Source: Siphonodentalium dalli (lineage: Eukaryota; Mollusca; Scaphopoda; Gadilida; Siphonodentaliidae). Taken from it: a DNA stretch of 64,000 nucleotides. Location of the stretch: positions 42,510,194 to 42,574,193 of the forward strand of contig CP136069.1 of NCBI GenBank assembly GCA_032622095.1, given 5' to 3'. This document shows, piece by piece, positions 1 to 11,182 of the stretch. Below the pieces are notes generated by a model, which worked only from the letters and a program-made list of their open reading frames with translations, was not told the DNA's origin and searched no databases. The position numbers and the translations under genes were made by a program. Position 1 is the stretch's first letter; each line of letters begins with the position of its first letter.

Positions 1-131
1 GCAGAATTATGGGTAACTTTTCAGGATTTAGTCGGAAATATGGCTTGTTGCCATTCATCGGAAAGCTCTCAGGAAAAGTTACCCATAATTCTGCTGTGGT
101 TAAGGGACCGATTACTTAGAGCATTACTGTA
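1..131. mobile_element. pogo-like foldback MITE, left end cut by the window
   Basis: It is homologous to the complete copies at 24544-24759, 35294-35510 and 63083-63299. The sequence from GCAGAATTATGGGTAA to the central GGAAAGCTCTC is followed by its reverse complement, ending GCATTACTGTA at 131. About 40 bp of the left terminus are missing. Confidence 0.75.
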
Positions 132-639
132 TGTTGTGTTGGCTGGTTGGCTGACGTTGGTCATAATGTGCATTGGGTAAATGTTTAATGCAACTGTTTT
201 TCTAAATAAAACTGAAAATTAAGCAGAAAACATAAGTAGGCCCAAATGGGCGACCAAGTTAACAGTACGAGTTGGAAAGTTGAAGACCGAAGTGTACATT
301 AGACAACGTATGTTATGACTTATCTGTTCGGAATGTTACTGAACTGTTCAGGAGATAATTTGAACTTCTATATACTTGTGACAGTTTGTATGTTTTGACC
401 CAAAAGTCTTATTCCATGTTACCTCCCTGATAATGACTTAGGTTTTGCTTATGCCATGGTGGTTCAATGGTAGCCCATATAAATAAAAAACCTACCTGCC
501 TCCTCGATAAAATTGTCGTCAACAATAAATTAAAAATAAAAACCTGCCTCCCTCATTGTTAAAATGCCATAAATAATAAAAATAAATACCTGCCTCCCTC
601 ATCACTTTGAAAAGAAAGTGTCTGAGAACCGGACACCTT
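132..639. other. no gene seen; short CCTCCCTC-bearing repeats at about 490-640
   Basis: AT-rich sequence. Two or three copies of a short unit with CCTGCCTCCCTC followed by AT-rich spacer occur at about 490-610. Related units occur at 2965-2985 (same strand) and 22905-23035 (opposite strand), so this is interspersed repeat debris. No exon of the NRF-6-like gene was recognised. Confidence 0.4.
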
Positions 640-1467
640 TTTAGCTCAACTTTACAACGTAATGTTTGAGCTATTGCCATGGGTTGGCATCCGTCATCTT
701 TTACTCTTTGTATGACTAAATTCATCGGCACACCCTACAGGCCATATCTCTCAACCGATCATCACAAAACTTCATGTGGATCTTCAGGGTGCCCGCAGCC
801 ATCTTGGATTTTACTCTTTGCATGACTAAATCCTTTGGCACACCCTACAGACCACATTCCTCATCTGATGATCACCAAACTTCATATGGATTTTTGGGGT
901 GACCTGTAGATGGGAGCCTCCTATATTGACCGAATCTTTTTTTTAAACATGGCCGCCAGCAGCCATCTTGGATTTAAAATTTAAATCCATTGCCACACCC
1001 CGAAGCCCGCATTTATTGGAAACTTTCATGCTTAGAATCACCTGTAGATGGGAGCTATCAAATTTGATCAATTTTTTATGAAAAACATGGCGCTGGCAGC
1101 CATCTTGGATTTTACTCTTTGCATGACTAAATCCTTTGGCACGCCCTACAGACCACATTCCTTATCTGATGATCACCAAACTTGATATGGATTTTTGGGG
1201 TGACCTGTAGATGGGAGCATCCTATTTTGATTAAATTAGTTGAAAAAACATGGTCGTCAGCACCCATCTTGGAATTTACTCTTTGTATGACTAAATTCTT
1301 TGGTGCACACTACAGACCACACCTATCAGCCGATCATCACCAAACTTCATATGGATTTTCAGGGTAACCTCCAGTTTACTTTCCTTCTTCCTTGTCATAC
1401 TATTCATTGCTCAGCAAAAATTTAACTCCTTCCCAAGTTGAGTTATGGTGTCATTGACACTTTCATT
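640..1467 (+). mobile_element. Helentron-like tandem-repeat element (family P), copy 1
   Basis: The 5' end is an inverted repeat of the type TTAGCTCAACTTTAC...GTTTGAGCTATTGCCATGG. Degenerate units of about 160 bp follow, each with CAGCCATCTTGGATTTTACT, and the 3' end carries the hairpin GTGTCATTGACAC followed by TTTCATT. The same ends bound the copies at 14749, 36886 and 44175. No ORF. The class is inferred from this 5' hairpin, tandem core and 3' hairpin layout. Confidence 0.65.
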
Positions 1468-1477
1468 TATTTGGCCT

Positions 1478-1711
1478 TACTTTTTCCCTTCTATTCAGTT
1501 TCTATATCCCATAATTTGCAGAAGACAAATTGCATATTCAAGGTGACTAATGGGTGAACATCACCACTTCAACTGAGGGAACTTCACTCTGATCCTAGGT
1601 TTCCCATAGCAGTTCAGGCCTAAGCAGAATGAGGTTCCCAGAGGGTGAATTTGGTGTCACCCTCTGGGGACCTCATTCTGCAAATGACAGACAATATTTG
1701 CAGGCTTGGCC
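1478..1711. mobile_element. hAT-like MITE (family A), truncated copy
   Basis: This is the right half of the family defined at 24854-25313. It contains CTATTCAGTTTCTATATCCC, the GGTTTCCCATAGCAG block, a shortened AGAGGGTGAATTTGG...CCTCTGGGG palindrome and the terminus CAGGCTTG. It ends 33 bp before the first visible exon. Confidence 0.6.
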
Positions 1712-1743
1712 ATCTTTAAACTACAGTGTTATTGTTATTCCAG

Positions 1744-1867
1744 GGGAGGGATTGCTGAAATGGATGATTATTACACCAAGCCATGGTGTCGAATGGGTCC
1801 ATATCTAATAGGAATGGCTACAGGTTATATATTACACAGAACAGAATGCAAAGTAAAACTTTCGAAG
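1744..1867 (+). CDS. NRF-6-like protein, internal exon (first exon visible)
   Basis: The exon follows a pyrimidine-rich tract and CAG at 1741-1743 and ends at TCGAAG|GTTGGT (donor GT at 1868). It needs one base from the previous exon and ends on a codon boundary. It reads (x)GGIAEMDDYY, then TKPWCRMGPYLIGMATGYIL, then HRTECKVKLSK. The KPWCR-GPYL-G-GY pattern is a familiar NRF-6/acyltransferase-3 block in which the arginine precedes a membrane helix (PYLIGMATGYIL), followed by a short basic loop. The previous exon must end in phase 2 and was not found between 1 and 1743, which is occupied mainly by repeats. Confidence 0.85.
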
Positions 1868-1973
1868 GTTGGTATATTGAAGGAACTTTTTTGTCCTCAT
1901 TTGGAAAGCTCCAAGGCAGGTACATACGTCAAATGAAAAGTGCTCAAATTTCAGCACACTCCTTTAAAAGTGC

Positions 1974-3401
1974 TTAAAGGTACTCAATCCGATCAGAGGG
2001 TCCTATATTACTATTTCTTTGGCTTTGGGGGTAAAAAATATTTGATTCGAGTCGAGGAACCCACCCATCAAAGCTCAGATTAGGCCAAAAAAAAAAAGGA
2101 TTTTGATTCTTGGGCATAGCCGCGTCTGGAAAAAAGGCCCGCGTTGACCCATTTTATTACGATTTTGACCGATGCTGTCAAATGATAACACGAAAATAGG
2201 AAACTAGAAAACGGAAATTAGTTATGTTTCAAACATCGAATATGATAGACATACAATGGTGTATGTGTTGGTATTCAAAAACAGACACTAGACAACGATA
2301 ACTACCAGGTATATTGTCACCACAAGCTGCCCAAACCCCAAGTTTATTAAATCAAATGTTTGGTTGGTTGGTATAAATTGGACGTTGCTAAACGATCACC
2401 TCTGCGTACAAAATTATGGAACGCAAAACGCAGGCGGAATGTAATGTTCAAATATTTTGGCAAGGTAGATAACCCACTTTTCGTAAACAATTCTGAGATT
2501 TCAAATTTCGGGAATGCAAACAGGAAAGTAATATGGTGCGTATTGGCGATGTGTATGCTGGTTTAATATAATAGTATTTGAAGTTTTTATGGCTAGCATG
2601 TATAGTTACTATAGTTTAGATGGATAAATATTAAAGTATATAGATAGATATAAATAGATATATACTATAAAAAGGTACATACATATATAAAATATATCAA
2701 CAACAGTAAATTGAAATATTCATTGTACATATATATCATTCTGGTAAATCCCTATATGATGTACGGAGAGTACAATGTCATATATTTATGTAATTCTTTA
2801 TTCCAGATTTGATGTATGGGTAGTACAATGTGATAATTGGCCAATTATTATAGTGGAATACATTAGTTTATATCAAAACAATGTTCTCCTTACATTTTCT
2901 TAACTTGGGAAGGCATTATAACCCATGCTAACTATGGGCATTATCCCCAAAATAAAAAATAAAAATAAAACCCTCTCTCCCTCATCGATTCTCAAAAAAA
3001 ATTGCCCGAGAATCAAAACACTTTTTTTTTTGGCCTTAGATATCGATTTTTGAAATCTATTAATTTTCGGAGATCTGTCCCAATAGTTAGCGGAACCACA
3101 TGATCAAAACGGACAAATTGCGGGTGTAAGATGGATAACTCTAAAATCAAGTGCTTATTATTAACAATAATAACCACTTGATTTTAGAGTTATCCATCTT
3201 ACACTCGCAATTTGTCTGTTTTGATCACGTGTTTCTGCTAACTATTGGGACAGATCTCCGAAAATTAATAGATTTCAAAAATCGATATCTAATCACTCTG
3301 GGCTTTGATGGGTGGGTTCCTCGACTCGAATAAAATATTTTTACCCCCAAAGCCAATGAAATAGTAATATAGGACCCTCTGATCGGATTGAGTACCTTTA
3401 A
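1974..3401. mobile_element. TTAA-flanked foldback element (family D) with nested insert
   Basis: Both ends read TTAA then AGGTACTCAATCCGATC (left 1974-, right reverse complement to 3401). The arms are over 100 bp and pass through GAGGGTCCTATATTACT and GATTCGAGTCGAGGAACCC. The centre (about 3039-3290) is a near-perfect palindrome around 3163. The left arm is interrupted by the insert at 2083-3035. TTAA duplication plus termini starting AGG fits Kolobok- or piggyBac-type MITEs; no transposase is present. Related copies occur at 45940-46415 and, decayed, at 37973, 40310 and 53643. Confidence 0.75.
2083..3035. mobile_element. Harbinger-like MITE nested in the left arm of family D element
   Basis: It starts GGCCAAAAAAAAAAA and ends TTTTTTTTTTGGCC, flanked on both sides by the 3-bp TTA (2080-2082 and 3036-3038). 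Comparing with the uninterrupted right arm of the host element (about 3270-3300) shows that this block is extra. TTA duplication and GG-C termini suit PIF/Harbinger. The interior has no convincing ORF. Confidence 0.6.
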
Positions 3402-4067
3402 CTAGATACCTGTCCTTGAAAAGTACTTAATAAGCTAACTTTGCTCTTGAAAAGCACTTAAATCCCACAGAAGTGTTTCTCATTTATTGAGCAGTTAGCC
3501 AAATTTTGAAGATTTAATAGATGCTGACTGTGTTGGCTGAGATTGAGGTGTTCAAGTGCGTGAACAATTACTCATTTATAGTTGAAATGACCATGTTTCG
3601 AGAGGATTGTTGAATTGAGATGTCCATCAAAACAGACCAAGTTTGTAATCAATAAAATATCGATATATACAATAAAATATATCCATCATTATAACCAATT
3701 GCCTACCATTCTAATATGCCTTTCAATTGTGCTTATTGTGGTTTTTAAAGCTCGCACATTGGAATGTGATAACCATGCAGTATATAACTTTAAATAAAAT
3801 CCTGAACTTAGAGACATTCAACTCATTCTGTGTATTTTGATGTTATGCTATACCAGCATGGGATCCCCTCAACGGCCCCATTCCCCTAGCCAAGTTTTCC
3901 CCTGTTGAACCACCAGTTGATTTTAATTTTTAGGGTCCAATTCCCCCAGTCCAGTTTCCCCTGCTACCATACCCCAGGACACATATCAAGTATATAAAAG
4001 TATAGAGATTTATAAACTTCTCTCCATCTTGTTGGGATATCAATAAGGAATTTAGAGGACAACTTTA
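3402..4067. other. intron sequence, nothing recognised
   Basis: AT-rich, with no clear repeat border, exon or RNA gene seen. It ends at the A that precedes the TC start of the Helitron. Confidence 0.4.
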
Positions 4068-5094
4068 TCTCATATATATTTTGAAGACCTCTGTTTGTCT
4101 GTCTGTCTGTCTGTATGTCTGTCTGTCATTTATACAAATCTACGATTCTCGACCGATCGGGACGAAACTTGGTACGTGTGTGTAGTTTGACCAGGCGGTC
4201 GTCGTTGTCGTATTGGCGAGCCCGTGCGACGCCCGTGCAGCGCATGCGCAGAAGAGATCTCGGAAACGGGTGGAGCTATCGACTTGAAATTTGCTATGTG
4301 AATGTATCTTGCCCCGGATACAAATTTTATCGGGTCGCCGAGCCTGTGCGACGCAAGCTTCGCGCATGCGCAGACCAGATCTCGGAAACGGGTGGAGCTA
4401 TCGACTTAAAATTTGGTATGTGAATGTATCTTGCCCCGGATACGAATTTTATCGGGTCGCCCAGCCCGTGCGACGCCAGCTTCGCGCACGCACAGACCAG
4501 ATCTCGGAAACGGGTGGAGCTATCGACTTGAAATTTGCTATGTGAATGTATCTTGCCCCGGATACGAATTTTATCGGGTCGCCGAGCCTGTGCGACGCAA
4601 GCTTCGCGCATGCGCAGACCAGATCTCGGAAACGGGTGGAGCTATCGACTTAAAATTTGGTATGTGAATGTATCTTGCCCCGGATACGAATTTTATCGGG
4701 TCGCCCAGCCCGTGCGACGCCAGCTTCGCGCACGCACAGACCAGATCTCGGAAACGGGTGGAGCTATCGACTTGAAATTTGCTATGTGAATGTATCTTGC
4801 CCCGGATACGAATTTTATCGGGTCGCCGAGCCCGTGCGACGCCAGCTTCGCGCATGCGCAGACCAGATCTCGGAAACGGGTGGAGCTATCGACTTGAAAT
4901 TTGGTATTTGAATAGCCCGGACAACGTCGGGCTCATCTCGGAAACGGGTGGAGCTATCGACTTGAAATTTGGTATGTGAATGTATCTTGCCCCGGATACG
5001 AATTTTATCTGGTCGCCGAGCCCGTGCGACGCCAGCTTCGCGCATGCGCAGACCAGATCTCGGAAACGGGTAGAGCTATCGACTTGAATGTTGG
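4068..5094 (+). mobile_element. Helitron-like element with 122-bp internal repeats, copy a
   Basis: It begins A|TCTCATATATATTTTGAAG at 4067/4068, followed by a TGTCTGTC-type microsatellite, a lead-in unit and about seven 122-bp units with GATCTCGGAAACGGGTGGAG, CTTGCCCCGGATACG and CGCGCATGCGC. The first units form a 244-bp higher-order repeat. The terminal hairpin AGCCCGGACAACGTCGGGCT appears at 4914-4933 but is followed by another unit instead of the CTAG end, so the 3' end is rearranged. Confidence 0.75.
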
Positions 5095-5560
5095 GGAATA
5101 ACCCTATCTCTTAGTCGTGAATTGTGATGCATTCTGGAATAATTAACAGGGGAATGATGTGAATCTGAGACTCTCTGTAACTTGGTAGACACTCCTATAT
5201 ATGCCACAGCTGTAAGCATTTTTCCGCCAAGGAGAAGCCCTCAACTGAACTATATGGATTACGTCTCCGGCCTTGTGTCAATCAGGAGGGTTAAAATTTT
5301 ATTGCTGTGCCGACCCCACTCACATCCGTGTCCAGATTAGTCTCGCATGAATACACCCGCATTCTATCTATTGTCTAGTCAGTTTTTATTCCTCCTCGCC
5401 AGGACAGGATCGTTTCTATTTTCTCAAGGTTGTATCTTTCTGTGTTGCGAGTTTATCGACTCAATATTTATTGTTGATATTACAAACTTGCAATTTATTG
5501 TACCCGATTGTTAATTAATATTTCTCACATCCGAAACGGGAACTTTTTTCGTTTCACTGT
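5095..5560. repeat. relic of family R element
   Basis: 5220-5390 is the reverse complement of 9835-9985 (shared blocks AACTGAACTATATGGATTA, GACACAAGGCCGGAGACG and ATAGATAGAATGCGGGTG). Borders are not clear. The rest is unassigned. Confidence 0.5.
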
Positions 5561-7609
5561 ATCCGTAATTTGTTTCCGTGTTTTCTGTTTTCCTCAAGAC
5601 GGCTTTATCTTCCAACAATTGGAATTAAGATGGCCATCTTGACAATGACTAAAGAAGCACATAGCTTACTTGTGGCAAAACCACATAGTGCATATTGTGC
5701 CACACATACGGCGTGATGACTATCATGACTTACAATTGAGGACGCAATGTAGTACGGTATGCGATGTCTCCTAATTTCGTGCTACACGTGTTTCACTTTA
5801 CATAAGTTTCCGTCGACTCGCTTCGGTTATTTCGTAAGTTCCGTTGCTTTGTATCCTAATGTATACTGCCAAATCATACATGGCACTGCTCTGTTAATTC
5901 GCAGAAAGTTGCACAGGACAGCCATATCCTCCTTTGTAATAATTTACATGAATAAATACGAAAGATAGTACTTGTTATCACTATCAGATGACAATTCACA
6001 TTTCTTTCGACTGAGCGATCTGTAATATTGTTTTAACGATCAATACCTGCGAATCTACGCCCGCCAGTATGTATGAGCGCGTGGTCTTGTTAGACACATG
6101 ACAAATGTAACAACACATTACATCGACTTCAAGGTATTTAGAAAATTCTACCTTGTCTATCACGATTAAATATCATATAACTCATTGTATCATCAGTACA
6201 ATAGTTACTAACACTCCGTAACAGGGGGATGGTATTCGTTATCACATATATAACCACACTTCGAATTGATGTGTTGTCTGACGTTCTAAATATTGTGTTG
6301 CATCCTTTACATCCATGTATGTACAGTTTGGGTTCCTACGAACTATTGTTCACCAACTGCAATGAAGTGAAAACTTTGTGGCCTGACACTAAGCCATCTT
6401 ACCGTAGGCTCTAATATGCCTCGGCGTGGGCGAGCTTGCAATAATGTATTGCACGCCGTAATAGTTCCATACATTGTACATGACAATCATATCGTATCAG
6501 GGCCTCATGTATGCTGTCAGAACTGACTACTAGTATGCTTACATATGGTGAACAGTTTTCATCCCAATACTGACATACTTTGCAGTTTCATCAGTGAATG
6601 ATAACGGCAAACAGCGAAATAGAAAGAATACATATTGTCACGTGCTCCAGATTCACTGCCAATAGTCTTTCCAGTAGAGACCATCACTTGGCTCACTAAC
6701 TTCTATTTCCACATATATCAAAACGATATTCTGCCAAATAGCTTTCACTCGTGTATGATGCGCAGTTACATGCAACACATTTATATTGCGCAGAATATCA
6801 GAAAGGACTGCATTTGTATTGTTACATGTCTAAAGCGAGCTTACATGCGCAGCGTTTATATTGCCACATCTACTGCCAATATATTTCCGAAACCGGCCAA
6901 GACATGGCTCTTCGTCTATTGTCACATATCCACTAATATGTGACAAAACGATTCGATACAATCATGCCGAAAATGAAGGCATTCGTATCTTCACGTCCGC
7001 TGTCAGCGCACTTTCCTAACGGAAACCGCCTAGTTCTTGCCTATGTGCATTCGGAACTCATCGTCCTCATATACGAGAAAAGACAGTATCTTACCTGTCA
7101 TAGCAGGTAAGATCACGTGGCCAGGGGTATAACGTGATTTTATATTAACCTTACTTTATACTCAATAACCTAGGTTGTATTGTGTTATGTATATTAACCT
7201 TGCTTTGTTATAACTAACAGCATGTCTTGCGGTCGAACATGATTCGAATTTGATGGCCACACACCGTGCAGGTTGCTCATTCACAGGTGTATTACTTGTT
7301 ATAGTTGGGTAAGGGCATATTAGTCAATGATTTCCTACTTTGAGCAACCGTACCAGTCTTTACCTCGGGCAGGACCAGTTCTGGCCCCCCAGGTCCTGCT
7401 ACGGCAGTATGAACCAATGGTAGGCGGGTGCTGCAAGTGGTTGATTCGGGAAACCAATCTTCACGGGCGATTGCTCCGGCACCTTTCTCTCAGGTGCCTA
7501 ATGGTAGTGGCAATACGATTATTAAATTTCGAAAAAATTCACATCGATATACTATTATTCCACATAGAGTGAAATTTCCATCAGTATTTTGATTTCGGCC
7601 TGGATTCCT
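5561..7609. other. intron sequence, no gene or clear repeat seen
   Basis: Mixed-composition sequence without a recognisable element. A small hairpin, CTTACCTG...CAGGTAAG, lies near 7092-7111. Open stretches up to about 100 codons show no familiar protein. Confidence 0.4.
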
Positions 7610-8830
7610 GCCACGAAGATCTGTTTATTGGGCACCTGGGAGTAGCCTTTGGCGGCTGTTCTGGGTGGGGAAGACTCGTTGTCACGTGACGCTTATGCTC
7701 TCATAGACATAGCGCACCAGCCAAATGGCCTTCTGACTCTTCCCCATGGTGCAGTGGCCCACATCATTACAAGATGGGGTCCAGTCGATCCCCTGGAATC
7801 GTAATACCTTCGGGATACATCCGGGCCTGCTCCTCCGCCGTCATGCGATCATAGTGGTATGTCATCGACATTTATTCCAGTTTGGTCAGGACCACCTGCA
7901 TTTGGGGGATTCCATGGAAGGGGCTTCCTCTGATCAAATGGCTCATCAGAACTTATTCCCTCTGGCCTTGGGGGCGCAGCTTGATGATGCCCCAGAATTT
8001 GAGGGGGTGACCTTGGACAGGCCATAGCTACTTATCCCAAATGCAAGAGCATTTGTCTTGCGTCGAACCATTTCAGAGTAGGCCTCTTCCACAGTCTGGT
8101 ATCCCAACCTGATGCAGCCAATTCTGTTGGCTGGCGTCGATCTTGACATGCTTCTCTGCATCGCGTGGCGTCGGCAGGTTTGACGACGATGAGCAAGAAT
8201 CGCGGGTCGACAGTGGGTCGTCAGGCACACTGTCGGACGAGGATTCTAAAAAGAAGAAAAAAGAAAAAGAAGAAGAAAAGAAAAATGGGTGGGGTAGACT
8301 CGTTGTCACGTGACGCTCTTGCTCTCATAGTCTAGACATAGCGCACCAGCCAAATGGCCTTCTGACTCTTCCCCATGGTGCAGTGGCCCACATCATTACA
8401 AGATGGGGTCCAGTCGATCCCCTGGAATCGTAATACCTTCGGGATACATCCAGGCCACTCCTTCACCGGTAGGAAAGAAAGGCTGAATGATCTGGGTGGG
8501 GAAGACTTGTTGTTGCGTGCCTCCAAGTGCTGCACCAACCAACCTTCTAACTCTTCCCCATGGTGCAGGGGCCCACATCTCCACAAGATGGGGTCCAATC
8601 CCCTGGAATCGTAATACCTTAGGGATACCTCCAGGCCACTCCTTCACCGGTAGGAAAGAAAGGCTGAATGATCTGGGTGGGGAAGTCTTGTTGCGTGCCT
8701 CCAAGAGCTGCACCAACCAGCCTTCTATCTCTTCCCCACGGTGCAGTGGCCCACATCTCCACACGATGGGGTCCAATCTCCTGGAATCGTAATACCTTCG
8801 GGATACCTCCAGGCCACTCCTTCACCGGTC
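7610..8830. repeat. tandem array of about 180-bp units (family U)
   Basis: The block CCTGGAATCGTAATACC recurs at about 8421, 8602 and 8780 (spacing 181 and 178), each unit with CTTCCCCATGGTGCAG and GGCCACTCCTTCACCGG. A related partial unit sits at about 7735-7830. Between 8245 and 8290 is an A/G-only tract. Unrelated to the 122-bp repeats. Mobility not shown. Confidence 0.65.
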
Positions 8831-9404
8831 ATTTTGCAATTTTGATCATTCTGCTACATTTGATCATTTCGAAATGTACCCGACACTCGTTATGTGCGCC
8901 ATCATAGATCACTGATGCTTCTATGCTTGTTCATCAAGTCCGCAGTGGTGTTCTCTAATCCCATATATACTGGTATGCAATGATACCTTGGATCATGATG
9001 GCGTTCCCTGCTCTCTACATTATACGAGGCTGGAGTACAGATGTGTGGCATGATATAATGAAACCTCATACCTCGCTATGATATCTGCAGCATATCATTT
9101 TTATATCTGGTTTGTGTATCACAGGGAGCAATTTACTTTCGATATCTGATTAGCAAATAATCTCACATTGACATGATTAGATAGCATTTTTATAACATCA
9201 TACATGTATAAAGAAATTCCTCGCTATTACCGGTATCCACATTTCAGTGGCAAATCGCGATGCGATTCCAGTTAATTTGCTCCCTGGTGTATCATAAGCA
9301 TTCTGATATCTTATGGCCTACACAATGGCTGCATGTGACATCAGTTCATAATGTGAACTGTCGAGAGAGCGAAGAAGATAACACAGAGAATAGGATGCAG
9401 CAAA
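8831..9404. other. intron sequence, nothing recognised
   Basis: AT-rich, with no exon or clear element. Confidence 0.35.
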
Positions 9405-10020
9405 GTTATACTTGCTCGGTTGTCTCGCTAGCATGAATTATATGGCACTACCTGGGATGTTTATTCCAAAAACAAGGGGGGCGGGCGGTACACATTTGAG
9501 CAATGTCGTAATCTGAATTGGGAGCTCTTTCACGTAACATAATCATATCTGATTCATGACTAAATCACATTTACATGAATCATGTTTCGGAAGAGTACAT
9601 TCCCATCGAATTTGGATATTAATTAACTTTATTGCTCGTGCCTCCTCCTGGGCTTGCATTCTAATCCATATAGTTCAGTTGAGGGCTTCTCCTTGGCGGA
9701 AAAATATAATATTTATAAATAATATTACTTTTTCCTTAAGGGAAGCCCGAAACTGAACTATCATAGATCCCTCCCATGGTGGTGCCATTCCCAACCCCGC
9801 GACTCGCAAATCTCATGATTAAGTCGGAAATAAAAAACTGACTAGACAATAGATAGAATGCGGGTGTATTCATGCGAGACTAATCTGGACACGGATGTGA
9901 GTGGGGTCGGCACAGCAATAAAATTTTAACCCTCCTGATTGACACAAGGCCGGAGACGTAATCCATATAGTTCAGTTTCGGGCTTCCCTTAAGGAAAAAG
10001 TAATATTATTTATAAATATT
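9405..10020 (-). mobile_element. composite R/S element, copy 1
   Basis: 9708-10020 has terminal inverted repeats of about 55 bp (AATATTTATAAATAATATTA...TTCCTTAAGGGAAGCCCGAA...ACTGAACTAT). The adjoining 9405-9707 is the reverse complement of 17435-17710. The same two modules lie together, inverted, at 16755-17710, so they probably move or duplicated as one unit. The R part is also found at 5220-5390. Confidence 0.6.
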
Positions 10021-10036
10021 ATATATTCCGACATAA

Positions 10037-10786
10037 TCTCATATATATTTTGAAGACCTCTGTTTGTTTGTCTGTATGTTTGTTTGTCTGTCATTTATAC
10101 AAATCTACGATTCTCAACCGATCGGGACGAAATTTGGTACGTGTGTGTAGTTTGACCAGGCGGTCGTCCTGGTCGTATTGGCGAGCCCGTGCGACACCCG
10201 TGCAGCGCATGCGCAGACGAGATCTCGGAAACGGGTGGAGCTATCGACTTGAAATTTGGTATGTGAATGTATCTTGCCCCGGATACGAATTTTATCGGGT
10301 CGCCGAGCCCGTGCGACGCCAGATTCGCGCATGCGCAGACGAGATCTCGGAAACGGGTGGAGCTATCGACTTGAAATTTGCTATGTGAATGTATCTTGCC
10401 CCGGATACGAATTTTATCGGGTCGTCGAGCCCATGCGACGCCAGCTTCGTGCATGCGCAGACGAGATCTCGGAAACGGGTGGAGCTATCAATTTGAAATT
10501 TGCTATGTGAATGTATCTTGCCCCGGATACGAATTTTATCGGGTCGTCGAGCCCGTGCGACGCCAGCTTCGTGCATGCGCAGACGAGATCTCGGAAACGG
10601 GTGGAGCTATCAACTTGAAATTTGCTATGTGAATGTATCTTGCCCCGGATACGAATTTTATCGGCTCGTCGAGCCCGTGCGACGCCAGCTTCGCGCATGC
10701 GCAGACCAGATATCGGAAACGGGTGGAGCTATCGACTTGAAATTTGGTTTTTGAATAGCCCGGACAACGTCGGGCTCATCGGCTAG
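10037..10786 (+). mobile_element. Helitron-like element, complete copy b
   Basis: It starts TCTCATATATATTTTGAAG after an A at 10036. It has a TTTGTCTG-type microsatellite, a lead-in unit and four to five 122-bp units, then the hairpin AGCCCGGACAACGTCGGGCT and CATCGGCTAG. The 5'-TC and CTAG-3' ends with a hairpin about 10 bp before the 3' end are the Helitron hallmarks. It carries no Rep/helicase, so it is non-autonomous. Confidence 0.85.
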
Positions 10787-11182
10787 TCTCATATATATTT
10801 TAAAGACCTCTGTCTGTTTGTTTGTATGTTTGTCTGTATGTTTGTATGTTTGTCATTTATACAAATCTACGATTCTCGACCGATCGGGACCAAACTTGGT
10901 ACGTGTGTGTAGTTTGACCAGGCGGTGGACGTTGTCGTATTGGCGAGCCCGTGCGGCGCCCGCTTCGCGCATGCGCAGACGAGATCTCGGAAACGGGGGG
11001 AGCTATCGACTTGAAATTTGGTATGTGAATGTATCTTGCCCCGGATACGAATTTTATCGGGTCGCCGAGCCCGTGCGACGCCAGCTTCGCGCATGCGCAG
11101 ACCAGATCTCGGAAACGGGTAGAGCTATCGACTTGAAATTTGGTTTTTGAATAGCCCGGACAACGTCGGGCTCATCGGCTAG
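10787..11182 (+). mobile_element. Helitron-like element, complete copy c, fused head to tail to copy b
   Basis: Its TCTCATATATATTTTAAAG start follows the CTAG of copy b with no base between. It has a microsatellite, one lead-in and one full 122-bp unit, the same 3' hairpin, and CTAG at 11179-11182 followed by T. The pair b+c is therefore bounded A|TC...CTAG|T as a unit. Confidence 0.85.

Noticed and set aside
4115-5045. Series of overlapping 84-102-codon ORFs on both strands
   Set aside because: They are translations of the 122-bp Helitron repeat, whose length leaves frames open across two units; each repeat block gives the same peptides on both strands.
8225-8290. Purine-only tract as a possible regulatory or triplex site
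   Set aside because: It is a simple A/G-rich stretch at the edge of a tandem repeat, with no further support.
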